A stretch of 64,000 bases of DNA from positions 475,632,861 through 475,696,860 of the forward strand of contig CM060920.1 in the NCBI GenBank assembly GCA_030737875.1, written 5' to 3'. Both the position numbers and the translations under genes were made by a program. This document shows, piece by piece, positions 12,115 to 23,224 of the stretch (positions within the stretch are counted from its first letter, which is position 1; each line of letters opens with the position of its first letter). The notes under the pieces were generated by a model, which did no database searches, was not told the DNA's origin, and saw nothing but the letters and a program-made list of their open reading frames with translations. Source of the stretch: Allium sativum. Taxonomy: Eukaryota; Streptophyta; Magnoliopsida; Asparagales; Amaryllidaceae.

Positions 12115-12509
12115 TGTTGACGGCAAAAAATGTCGTAAACACCAAAAATTCCAATTACTAGGAATAATTAATTTGGTCGCATAAACAAGAGCAGAAAGCA
12201 GTAAATAACACAAGAGATTTATAGTGGTTCAACCTCATGAGGGGCCTACGTCCACTTTGAAGCATTGTTTGAATATTATTAATCACTCAAAGTTACAAGT
12301 GTGATACCATCCCATTATATCTCATTACATTCATCTTTATGCTAGATGATATCATCATTCTCATATATGATGATATAATTATCATATATTTAATATATTT
12401 AGAAAATGACACTTTTTCCCTTCTTCTTCCTCAAATGGGAGATGCCATTAATGGAGCTCTCTAGAGGTCCCAAGGCCTCAAATTCCAACCCCTTTCAAGT
12501 GTGAAGTCA

Positions 12510-12525
12510 TGGGGTATTTATAGGA
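12510..12525 (-). promoter_or_regulatory. TATA box of the Tat LTR
   Basis: On the minus strand the sequence reads CCTATAAATACCCC. It lies about 400 bases before the LTR end, a normal place for the retroelement promoter. Confidence 0.55.
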
Positions 12526-12580
12526 AAGAGAGTAGGTAGGAGTAGGTGGGAGTAGGTAGAAATAGGGGACCACACCCATA

Positions 12581-12911
12581 ATTTCACACCTGGAGCCTGC
12601 ACATGTCAGAATTTCGCACCTGGAACCTGCGCACGCTGAAAATTCCCACCTGGGCTCGGGGTCCCCTCGTGGGTATGAAAATTTGCACCTAGTGGGTGAA
12701 ATCTCGCACCTCATGGGTGCGAAATTCCGCACCTCGTGGGTGCGAAATTCCGCCTCGTGGGTGCGAAATTCCGCACTCCTAGGTGCGAAATTTCGTACCT
12801 CGTGGGTGCGAAATTCGCGCCCTACGGAGGTGTGAAATCAACGCTTCCTGGGGTACGAAATTCACACCCCTGGGGGGTGCGAAATTCGCACCTCCCGGGG
12901 GTACGAAGTTC
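12581..12911. repeat. GTGCGAAATT minisatellite in the LTR U3
   Basis: About a dozen degenerate units of roughly 22-28 bases contain GGTGCGAAATTC and CACCTCGTGG variants. Many units are near-palindromic (GGTGCGAAATTCCGCACC). The array sits just upstream of the LTR TATA box on the minus strand. A second small array of AGTAGGTGGG-like units lies at 12532-12565. Confidence 0.75.
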
Positions 12912-13089
12912 ACTTCCGAAGGCTGGATGAATTAGTGTTTGGGATGACATGAGGTCTCTATTGGCGCCATCCCTCTTCGTCCTGTTTCCTTCGCTCCTAA
13001 GCGTCCCTTTTGGCTTTAGTCTCATGCGATGCGTTGAGTCAAGCGTGTCTTGTGTACTTTTGGGAACTAGACCAAAAAGCCGGTTAACA

Positions 13090-13938
13090 ATCAGCAATCA
13101 AATTTTATGAACTAGGTCATTCGTTGAACAAGGATTAACTTAAAATTCATAAATAACACCTTGGTTCTTTAATGATAAGTTGAATTGTTGGGCATTGGGA
13201 ATTAACATTAATTATTCATTGAGTCGTAATGTGTCTTTTTAAGATGCTAGCTTGAGACTGTGCAGACGTCAGTCATGTCCTGGAGTAAGCGTGTCAACCC
13301 TTGTTATATATGTTAGAATGTACAAGTAAAAAAATTTAAACAATCAAATTAAAATGATTCTGCACCTATATTTGTTGGATTTTCTGAGTTTCAGGCATAA
13401 TATTTTTTCACTCAAAATTTTAAACTTCTAAGTTCTAAATTCTACTTAACCAACTTAAGGAGAAATAGTATTCTTCTTAGATATCCCACATTACTCAAAC
13501 CCAAGTTTTAGTCGATTTACATCCATGTTTTTGACAAAATTTTCTTATATTGGTATACTTGAGAACCTTTGCACTAATTTATTTTCAAAGGTTAAAAATG
13601 TCACTTCTTATACCAATATTACAATACCCACTCCGTACTTGTTTTAAGATAGGATAACCATATACCATATATTATTTTATATGGGTTGTCTGTCTTACGA
13701 AACTTTGCTTATCTTTCCTTTCAGCTTTTTATATAACATCAATCCAGATTTGTGTGTTGAATTAGGGTTATAGAAGTAGAGTAACCAAGGCACGAAATTT
13801 TTCTTTCATGAAGTGTTGGTTATAATTTGCTTAGTAGAGGAAGAATCAAATGACATAATTTACGGTATCATTCCATTCAATCTCCACTCATCATTCATTA
13901 TGCATTTTCAAAAAAAATAAGAAGAAAGAAAAAGAAAT
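13090..13938. other. AT-rich sequence, no gene seen
   Basis: I see no ORF with recognisable motifs, no terminal repeat and no tRNA-like sequence here. Confidence 0.5.
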
Positions 13939-14066
13939 AAAAATGCAATAAAGATAGATCAGCCACTTATGTGGTGCTCGCGGACTAGGCTAAGTGCACT
14001 AGGGAGGGTTTTACTATTCCGATCGGTTTCCCTCCTGAGAAAATTCAAAAAAAAATGCAATAAAGA
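13939..14066 (+). mobile_element. Short retroposon with 16-bp target duplication
   Basis: AAAAATGCAATAAAGA occurs perfectly at 13939-13954 and 14051-14066. Between them are 96 bases (13955-14050) that are more GC-rich than their surroundings and end in a run of A. A long duplication plus an A-tail is the signature of LINE-mediated retroposition, so this is a SINE fragment or a retroposed small RNA. I do not recognise the source RNA. Confidence 0.6.
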
Positions 14067-14770
14067 GAAAATCTCGAAGAATAAAATAGTAATTCATCAT
14101 TCTTGACTATAAAGCATTCATTTCCATTCCTTCCACATCCATCATACCGTACTTAGAAGTGAGGATTGTATTAGAGGAGATGAAAGGAAACAAAACGTCC
14201 ATATGTGCCTTCGTATTACTTTATCTTTTGTAGCTTGAAGTCCAACTAATACACTCACCCTCTTATCTATAATATTTTTTTGAACTTACATAATTCTCCT
14301 TTATCTATGCATAACTCACATCCAATACATTGCAGTTACACTGGTGCAAAATTATTCAAAAAAAGAGAATAAATAAATGATTGGGTGCACATTGTCGATG
14401 TGTAGAACTTTGGTTGACACCATGCTCTTAATCTTCAAGGCAATTATAGTATTATCAAGGAATTACGATTCAGGTTGGAATTTTTTTCCATTTTTGCACC
14501 AATACTGGGGTGGACAATTTAGGAGTAAATCATTATTATTGAAATTAAGTGAATTACTTGGAATTTGAAATACCTTAAATATATCATTTAATTAATCCAT
14601 GTACATAAAACGCTTTGGATTTTGTGGTTAGTATCCGCTGAAAACCCTCACGAGACAACACTCATCCTACTAGGGACACCTAGGGGTTTAACGGCTTGTT
14701 GCATATGCTAAATGCAGTCCTGTTTCCTACGAAAGTGTGACATATCTTAGTTTAGTTTATTCGAGGACGA
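14067..14770. other. AT-rich sequence, no gene seen
   Basis: No domain is recognised. The last 150 bases may be the tail of an LTR-element interior, because they lead into the polypurine-like TTCGAGGACGAA..AAGTGTGGGG sequence. Confidence 0.4.
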
Positions 14771-15880
14771 ATAAAAAATAAGTGTGGGGTATTTGATGTA
14801 CACGTAAATATGTATATTTTATCTGCTTATTTATCTTATTTTCTCTTTATAATAATTGATACTGTGTATTTATAGCTGTGTTTTTAGATTATTTAAGATG
14901 AATGGATTGAGGCACTTAATTGTTGAAAAGCTTGAAGAATTGGTGCAAGAAGAGTGTTAATTTTTAGAGCTGGGTTAAAATATGAAGACCTGAAGAAATG
15001 TTGTTGTACAACCACCTTTTGCCGCATATTTTAAAGTCAAGATTCAATGCCTTTTCATAAAGATCACTTATCTCAGATGTTATGGAATTCTAATTCATGC
15101 TCAAAACGATTGAAGTTGATGTCGTTTGATGCCCGCAAGCTATTTTTCCATGACATTTACATGTCCATTCACATGCGTTCACATTGGTTTATTTGTTATT
15201 TGGGCAATGACTTTTTGTCCCACATCGTATCTCTTTCATTTAAAATTGCATTGGGTTCTATTTTGTAACTCTTCTCTTGAAATAAAACTATTCTTCTCCT
15301 TTTCTCTTTAGTTTTGTTTTATTTTATTTATGTTTGTTCTTTTAATCTTCGTTTTTCTCATTTAGCTATGTCTAGCTAATCCCCTTTAATTAAGGGGTGA
15401 TGACGCTTATAGATTATATTCAATATGGATCACATAGCCAAATAGATTAGGAATTTATGCACATAGATCTTGATCTGAACCAAGAGTTAGATCTAAACCT
15501 TCATACTTTGTGTCATATAAGAGTCGTGCTCCTTCACAGGGTATATTCATGTTTAATCTAACACTTATCATATTTAGATCTAATTTTTAGGGTTTTAGAA
15601 ATAAAATAGTGAATCTATCCTGATAGTCTAAGTCTATTTAAGAGCTTATCTCCTTCATAGGCTATGCTTGTCGTTACTCACATATTTGTTTCTGAAAATA
15701 TAATTATCAATGATTCATATTTATGACAGAAATATGAGTTAGATCTATATTAATCTGTTTGGCTATTGGTGATTATTAATCGTTTATGTCATTACTCCCT
15801 AACTGTTTCATTTTGGTCCTAGAGTATGACACCGTTTACAACAACCCTTGTTGTTTAGGAAAGCCGAACGAATTTAATAA
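14771..15880 (+). mobile_element. Possible 3' LTR of a decayed element
   Basis: AAGTGTGGGGTATTTGATG (14780-14798), preceded by TTCGAGGACGAA, resembles the polypurine tract and LTR start common in plant Ty3/gypsy or large non-autonomous elements. The putative LTR would begin at about 14794. It contains a pyrimidine-rich stretch near 15270-15360. The right end was not found: it fades into LINE sequence near 15890. No coding sequence accompanies it. Confidence 0.35.
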
Positions 15881-15899
15881 TTGTTTACAATTATTCAAT

Positions 15900-18301
15900 T
15901 TGTTCACAAACATGAGTTTATCTCAAAGGTCCTAGCCTCTCGACTAGAACCGTCTCTCGAGCGTCTTATTTCTTCTTCTTAGGCTGGTTTTGTTAAAGGA
16001 CATTTGATTACTGATAACGTCCTTTTAGCACATGAGCTTGTTTCCCAAATCGATAGGAAGGTTTGTGGCTCTAACATGGTCGTGAAGCTAGATATGGCGA
16101 AGGCCTATGATCGCATATCCTGATTCTTCGTCTCAACGTTCTGAGGGCTTGTGACTTTCCGGAGCCCCATATTGACCTTATTTGGAGACTGATTTCCAAC
16201 TGCTGGTTTTCCGTTCCCATCAATGGATCAACCAATGGGTTTTTCAAGGTGGAAGGGGTCTACATCAAAGAGACACTCTATCCTCTTCCCTTTTCATGAA
16301 CGCTACTGAAGTCTTTGTTGGCGGACTGCATTTACCCACGATACCTGGGCAGATTCACGGGTTTGGCATCCCTAGGGGATGCCCTATTGTTTCCTCCTTA
16401 TCTTTCGCTGACGACGTAATCATTTTCACTATTGGTGGTCGTCACTCAATCTGTCGGCTTATGATTCTTATCCAGCAACACGAGCGTAGCTGGGGCAACT
16501 CGTTAACTCCGATAAAAGTTGTTTCGTCCCTGTGAAAGATTTGACAGTGGTTAGATCTTCCTAGATTCAGACCTTCACTGGATTCAAGGTTGTCTCCCTT
16601 CCTTTACCTTATCTCAGTATTGTTCTATGCCGAGGTAAGAAGTTTAACGCCATTTTCGATCCCCCAAATGATAAAGCCAGTGGAAGATCATTCGTTGGAA
16701 TGTGACTCTTCTTTCTTAGCAAGGTAGACTAGTTCTCATAAAGTTTGTTGTAGACTCTATTGGATCACATGTCTTTGCTGCTATGACTCCTACTTCTTCT
16801 TTCTTCCGCTCTTACCGGTCTTTGGCGTCATCATTTTTCTGGGGAAACAAGGACAACGCGCATCGACACCATTGGATTTCATAGAACACTATTTGTTGTC
16901 CCAGGTGTGAGGAAGGTTTGGGCCTCTGTAATACTAAGGAAATTTGTAATGGCTTTGCTTGCAAGTTGTGGGCGGGATTTGGAATGAACAACTCCCGTTA
17001 GGCGACGTTTCTCCACATTAAGTATCACAGGCTCGTAGGCCCAAATTTCACCGGTATCCTATCCTACGTGAATGAGACATGGAAACATATGCAATTCGTG
17101 AAGGCCTTATCGGATTCACATGGGGTTTGGATACAATTGGGATGGTAACCTCTTTTCGATAAATGCAGCATGAAATTCGACAAGGATGTCGGCTTCATGC
17201 CTTCATATGTTCTCTTTCGTCTGGGATGTCCGGCTTCCCCTGAATGTCTCTTTGTTTATGTGGAAAACCATGCATGATGGATTACAACTAGATGAGAACC
17301 TCCAGAGGATAGGCATCTCAATCGCTTCTTGCTGCAAGTGTTGTAGTGCTGGTTTTTTGAAATCCATTACTCACTTGTTTTTTCTTAGCTCTTGTGCCAA
17401 TTCTGTCTGGAATTACTTCGGTAACTTTGTTAGTTCCCGAGGTAATGCCAATTCTCTTTCGTATTTACTAAGATTCTGGTGGTCCGACATCTCTAGTAAA
17501 TCTATCCGCTCCATTTTGTTTTGTATGATCCCGTGTCTTATCTTCTGGCATATCTGGTGCTCGTGGAATAAGTCAAAATTCGACGAAGTGCCGGTGGATC
17601 CTCCTACCATCATGCAGAGGGTAAGGAATGACATTTTCCTTGCTTTCCAAGTTAGGCCTTTTAGGGGTGTTGTTGGGGCCCGCTCTAGGAGGTTAGCAAG
17701 TACCTTTGGTATTTCTGAGGTATCGACTACCCCTATATTGGGAATTAGTTGATTCCTCTGTAGGCAGACTTTTCTGTGTTGTCTTCATCTTTATCACACT
17801 CCCCCTACACTTGATATCTTATGTTGTTTACTAGTAATGCAGGATCTGGATTTTTAGGTTTTTGGCTTTCAACTGGTCTGGGGATACCTCATAGCAGGAG
17901 ATGCTACCTTACAGATGGATCGATGATACTGAGGAGCTGGAGCAATCAGAGCTTCTGGAGCGATAGCTAGGACCTTACATCCTGTGCTTGTGGACTCCTT
18001 TGAGAGCACGTCCGTCGGTCTTGCTCTTTCTTTGCCTTTTGAGGAGCTAGGGAGTTGTCAGCGTCGCTTTCGTCTTTGGCGTTCGTCTGCTAAGGATACA
18101 TCAGCCTAGCCTCTTTTATTGTTTTTATTTTTCTGCTGTCTAACTTCTGTTTCGGCTTTTTAGATGTATTTTATTCTATATCTATTGTTTGTGTGTGGAC
18201 GGTGTCTGCATTATGTAGATACTGTTTTTGTGAGCCATTAGAGAATGGCTAGATTCTCCTTTTTGTTATATAGTATATTCCTTTTTGATTATTTTAAAAA
18301 A
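15900..18301 (+). pseudogene. 5'-truncated L1-type LINE (RT, zf-RVT, RNase H remnants)
   Basis: The piece starts inside the reverse transcriptase (ISKVLASRLEP, SNMVVKLDMAKAYDRIS), continues through IDLIWRLISNCWFSV and IPRGCPI, and reaches the catalytic FADDVIIF at about 16405-16430. A zf-RVT-type segment follows at 17186-17752 (RLPLNVSLFMWK, CCKCCS, THLFFLSSC). A short RNase H-like tail follows near 17900-18110. An A-run at 18295-18301 marks the probable 3' end. Several frameshifts and stops show it is dead. LINEs copy from the 3' end, so 5' truncation is expected. No target duplication was found. Confidence 0.8.
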
Positions 18302-19910
18302 ATGTTATTCCAAAATCCATGGCATTTTATCTGCTGGAAAATAGGGTTTTATACGCAATCAGTCAATGACAAGGCCTTCACTCTCTAAAGCATACATGTG
18401 CCTTATCGTTTATATATTTTGTACCTTCTTGTGTTTTCTTTGAAATCTAGCTCCTACATACAACCAAGTAGAAAATAGTAGACAACATGAAGATGCCAGC
18501 TAGTATTAACGGCTAACATCGTGGCATATAAACGTTTAACATATTTGATAATCAAGTCAACAAAAGTAAAACTTAAAGTTCCGCTGAATATATTGAGTAA
18601 ATCTTCAACAATGAACCGTGGTAGAAGTTGAGTTATGTAAAAGAGCATAACCGAGTACCCTTTTCAACTATATATATATGTGTGTGTGTGTGTGCATGGA
18701 GTAACTCCAATAAGTCAAAATAGTCTGCTCATTAAACACTCTACGTATTCTTTATAATTTATTAAGTTGCATAGAGAAAGATATTGAATTGTAAAGGATT
18801 CATGTACAACACTGATATGTGACAAAGAATGGTATGGCTTCTTCAATTTATCTTCCTAGTAATTAAAACTACAAGTTTTTTTATACATATTCAATCGAGT
18901 CATCATTTGCTTCCACTTATAAAAAGAGAAGGTGTGCAACGGCTATAGCGCCATGACCAAGAGGTCAGTATGAAAATGAATTTGATTTGAATGTAGCAAA
19001 AAAGTGTATTACTGAATTTGTACCCATTAAGGAAACAATATACTGAGTTGTACCTGTTAAGGAAACAATATAAATTACATTATGAGTAACTACACTACTC
19101 CATTCAATAAGCTTACGAAGATCCACGCGACTGTTCCGGCTATTGCAACGCCATTATTTGCTTTTCATCTCCAAATTAGAATTTTAAACTTTTATTTCCA
19201 GTTATATTCTTTAATAATAAAATCGATAACTTGCCTAATGTTATGCAACGATCAAAAATAATAAAATCAGCCATGTATGATGTTTGAGGTGAAATTTCAA
19301 ATAATATTTAAAATTAAAAATCAGTGTTGTATATGGTTTCAAAAAAATTAAAGACCTAAATTACAAATAATGAATGAAATTTTAAATTTTTTAAAGTCAG
19401 TGGCGTATATGATAATGTATCTTGAGAAGAATGGATCGGTAGTGTACGGGAATTGCAAATGCTTGAATAACAAATAACTAAATCATCATTATAGGATCTG
19501 TTAATTTAAACAAATCAACGCTCAAGTGGAGTGTTAATTACCATAACTAATGCTAGGCAATCAACGACGCCATCCACAAACGTTAATTAATTCTATCAAG
19601 ATGTTAAGGAGAGAGCTGCACAAACTGCAAGTTGAAATAAGAAGTAAAGAACAAAAAACAATAAGAATAAAAACATAGTAATGGCATTTTTGAAATAAGG
19701 TGGAAAGAGAAAATATTGGGGCGTGCATTTTAATTTCAAAATACTAGGGGGAGAAGAGCAAATAACGGGGTACCCACGTGACTGGTACATGGATATCCAC
19801 ATATTAATGGCTTTATACATTGAAAACGACTAGTTGGGGTATTTATATTCACATATAAATGGTGATATATGTTGAAAGCATTGTATACCAGCATATTAAT
19901 AAAGCATGCA
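18302..19910. other. AT-rich intergenic sequence
   Basis: No gene is supported. A TA/TG microsatellite lies at about 18671-18694. An imperfect tandem duplication of about 31 bases (ending TTAAGGAAACAATAT) lies at 19011-19071. Confidence 0.5.
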
Positions 19911-19915
19911 AATGG
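19911..19915. repeat. Target-site duplication (left), AATGG
   Basis: AATGG directly precedes the LTR at 19916 and is repeated at 30247-30251, directly after the other LTR. Confidence 0.9.
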
Positions 19916-21449
19916 TGTTGGATCTAGATCAAAGGTGAATAGGGTTTATTACATTTTATCGCTGAGTTGTTAAAGTTAACGGGATATTAAAAATAATCAC
20001 ATATCACAGAATATAGCAGAAATAGAAATGCAGAAAATAAATGATAGAAGATATACCCAGCTTTGGCAAAACCCCGCCTACTGCTGCATTCCTAAGGTTT
20101 CTACTAGGTAAAAGAACAGATCCCGCATACAAGACCATGTACACTCACGAACCCCACACTCCTATTCTAATCCTACGCTCAAAACCCTACACTAACCGAT
20201 ATCCCCTCGACCAGATTTTTCTCGAATTATAAACCCGTAATCCGTAACCCTAGATTTTACAGACTCTAGTAAACTGCCAGTTAACACCCTATTTGGATCC
20301 CCTAGATTTTATAGACCTAGAAACTGTTTGAGATGGTTTACAAACAAGATAAAAATAAAACAAAGATAAATTAAAATAGAAAAACCCTAGTCCCTTTGTA
20401 TTTAAAACATGCCATATAGGCTTAGCCATCTTCCATTGAGTCGGCCCATTCCTTCAATTGTGAAACCCGATTCCCTTTTCCTCTGAGAAATGAAAATAGT
20501 GGCTGGCGATTAGGGTTTTCCAAATCCCAAATCAAATTCAATCATGATTGCTCTTCGATTTGCTTCTCTATTTCCTTCGAATCAATGGATGCTTGATTCT
20601 TCGATTGCTTTGCTCGTCCGATTTGGGATTGCTCTCTGGCTCGAAAACTGTGAGTTTTCTGAAATTTATTGCTTTGAAATGCTTGAATTGATTTTATGTG
20701 TTTCGATCATCTAAAAGCCGATGATGATAGTGGTTATTAAATAGGGATTAGAAATCCTTTAAATCTCTGATTTCGTGTCAATGACTTGCCCTGATTGTGT
20801 GCGGTTTCCTCTTTTGAATCTCTTGATAAAATCGGCTTCAATTTGAATTTGTTGTCACGGCTTTGATTGATTGAATAAATCTGGAGATGTTTAAAAGACT
20901 TGTTTCCTGAAATGAATTCATGAAATGTTTTTTTCCCAAAATGTAATTGCGAGATTTAATTTGTGAAATCTCTGCTTTGATTTATGCATTGCCATGTATG
21001 AGCATTAATGGAAACATTTTACCAAAGATCTTCTTGCCTAAAATTGATACTGCAATTTTTGGAAATTCATCGAACAATTTTGTCATTCCTAGACCTTTGA
21101 GTAATTTATTTTCTGGTGAAAGAATTTCTGTTTTTCACCTATCCAGTAAGTGATTTCTTTCCAAAAAATTAGAACATTTGTTACCATTGATTAATTCCCT
21201 GATTAGTTGCTTGTTTCACGAGAATGTTGGAAAGAATTTGAAAAACAAATGTTTTCTTGCCCAAAATTATCTATCTAAAAAATGGAAATATATTGAAAGT
21301 GAACAGATTTGTTTCCTGAATCATTACCATCGAATTTGTAAGATTCAAAGGTTTGTGCTTTGATGAACCGGATTGACTAAGCAGTGTGTGCCATACATTC
21401 ATGTAGTTTGATCCCTTGTGCCTTTTGTAGTTGTCTCTGTTTTGTACTC

Positions 21450-21492
<43 letters not shown>

Positions 21493-23104
21493 AAAACTGA
21501 ACTGGACCATATATATATGCTTGTGTTTGACACACTTGAGCTTGATGTCGCAACATATGATCATGTTTGTGTTCAAACCAGTTTTACATTTCCATACCTT
21601 GTCATATGCTGTTGCACTTCAAATTTTGTTGTACTTGAGTAAATGTACAATGTTTTGCTCTCATGACATATGCTATACCATCCTTGTACATGCTTTTGCT
21701 ATAGACTTTACATTGCCATGCTCTTGCTTGTGGTTGTTACATTTGTGTTGGCTTGTTCCACCATGTGCTACTGCACTTGCTTATTCTTGCACTCGACTCA
21801 CTTGTATGGCCTCGGCCCATGCTGCTGAGTTGCCACTTTCTTGTATTGTTGACATGCTATGTTTGAATACTTCTCCACCCTTTTGTGTCACCTCTTGAAA
21901 TTGAAGTTGCTCCCTTAAAATTCCATTGTTGTATGCACACTTTCATTCTTGCTTTGTGCACCGACTACTTATTGCACCATTTTTTTTTATGCATTCGAGT
22001 TTCTTGGTCATCATACACAACCATGAACTTGTATTTGCTGTCTAGATTCCAAAACCGTTTTGCTTCACAATGTATTTGTGACACTCGTACACTTGAGTTG
22101 CTCCACTGTGCTTATACTTGCTTCACTTGTGCCATGTACACCGTGCCTTTCCATTCTTGAAACTGTACATATACCATGCTGCAGACTGTTGTTGACCTAT
22201 ATGTATACGTGTATGCATATACACACGTATGTGTGTGTGTATATATATATATATCTGTGTGTGTTTGTGTGTCTATTCTAATATATATCAGCAGACCGTT
22301 ACACTGTGTTGTGGCTGTTCAGAATCAACTGGTTCTGATCACTAAACCAGTGTAGTGTGTTGAGGCTGATCAGTGGGTACTAGAAATATATACATATCAG
22401 ATCAAGTCATGAAAAATGATGAGAAACACACCGAAATTTTGAGGCAAATAAATTTTAAAAAAGAGAATAATATTTGCTAGAATATAAAACTATTTTTGTT
22501 CAAGATTACTGTGTGTGTTTCTGTATATGACAGGTAAGCAGATGATGACTGGACTGACAGTGAAGATAGAAGACTGTAGACAGTGAATGAAGCAATGTCA
22601 GTAAATGTGTCTGTATATGAAAGTGAAAATGTATGTATATATGATTTGTATAGACAGAGTGACTGTACGAGTGTTGTAAAGAGAATTGTACTGATATTTG
22701 TAATAAACAAATTTTATTTGAAATAAAATATTATTTTATTGTGTTCAAACGAATTTGTCTATCGTATTCAGTTTATTTACAAGTACAATGAATGTAGAAT
22801 GACGTAGCATAAATGAAAGTGGATATGAAATGAAATGTATATCAGTAATGAATTCAAATAGTGGAGTTATAAATAGTTGTATTGTTTGAATATTTGAAAT
22901 ATAATATTCGATTTAAATAAAATACTGTATGAATATATGAATGTCTGTACAGGCGTATTCTATTTAAATATAAATATTATATTCCTGTCTATGATGTATA
23001 TATAGAATAGTACAGTAACAAACACATTTAAAATAATATTTATTTGGTTGTTATCATCAAACAAAAATTATATAATTGTGTATACAACTGCGTTATATAC
23101 AACA
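19916..23104 (-). repeat. 3' LTR of the SIRE-like element
   Basis: It is 3,189 bases long, begins TGTTGGATC on the plus strand and ends TATACAACA. It includes a (TA)n tract at 21453-21485 and 295 bases (22076-22370) absent from the other LTR. It contains no supported gene. Confidence 0.85.
21453..21485. repeat. (TA)n microsatellite
   Basis: A dinucleotide run inside the LTR. The other LTR has a longer run displaced to 28894-28934. Confidence 0.9.
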
Positions 23105-23117
23105 ATCTCCCCCTTTT
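23105..23117 (-). other. Polypurine tract of the SIRE-like element
   Basis: On the minus strand AAAAGGGGGAGAT directly precedes the LTR start TGTTGTATA. This is the expected site for plus-strand DNA priming in Ty1/copia elements. Confidence 0.8.
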
Positions 23118-23179
23118 GATGATGATAAACAAATAAAAGATTTTGAGCACAATAAATGTGTTTGACAGTGAATTTTGAA

Positions 23180-23224
23180 CTCCCCCTATTTATTAGCTCC
23201 CCCTACAACATAAAACTCCCCCTG
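23180..23224 (-). repeat. Extra GGGGGAG tracts upstream of the polypurine tract
   Basis: Three more CTCCCCCT blocks (minus strand AGGGGGAG) lie at 23180-23187, 23197-23204 and 23216-23223. Repeated polypurine tracts before the 3' LTR are known from Sireviruses. Confidence 0.7.

Larger units (their letters stand above)
1481..13089 (-). mobile_element. Decayed Tat-lineage (Retand-like) Ty3/gypsy element
   Basis: Read on the minus strand, this is a 5' LTR (13089-12115), then gag, aspartic protease, reverse transcriptase, RNase H, a second RNase H, integrase, a spacer, and finally a long ORF in the opposite orientation. A second RNase H after the retroviral one, and an antisense ORF after pol, are known traits of the plant Tat lineage; the antisense ORF points to Retand-like members. 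The 3' LTR is missing: the element is cut at about 1479 by the LTR that fills 1-1478. All ORFs carry stops and frameshifts, so it is not functional. The outer LTR boundary at 13089 is inferred from a TGTT..AACA terminal pattern. Confidence 0.8.
12115..13089 (-). mobile_element. 5' LTR of the Tat element
   Basis: On the plus strand this runs from TGTTGACGGC at 12115 to GGTTAACA at 13089. The ends are imperfect inverted repeats (TGTTGACGG against TGTTAACCG). A TATA box lies at about 12510-12525 on the minus strand, and upstream of it (in U3) is a compact array of short repeats. No second copy of this LTR is in the window, so the outer boundary and target duplication cannot be verified. Confidence 0.65.

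Noticed and set aside
12478..13097. Open frames and a CRISPR-like look in the repeat array
   Set aside because: The units are degenerate, without constant spacers, and lie in an LTR; the frames arise from the minisatellite.
21521..21898. Cys/Leu-rich open frame also present at 29017-29322
   Set aside because: It is conserved only because both places are LTRs of the same element, and it has no start-site or domain support.
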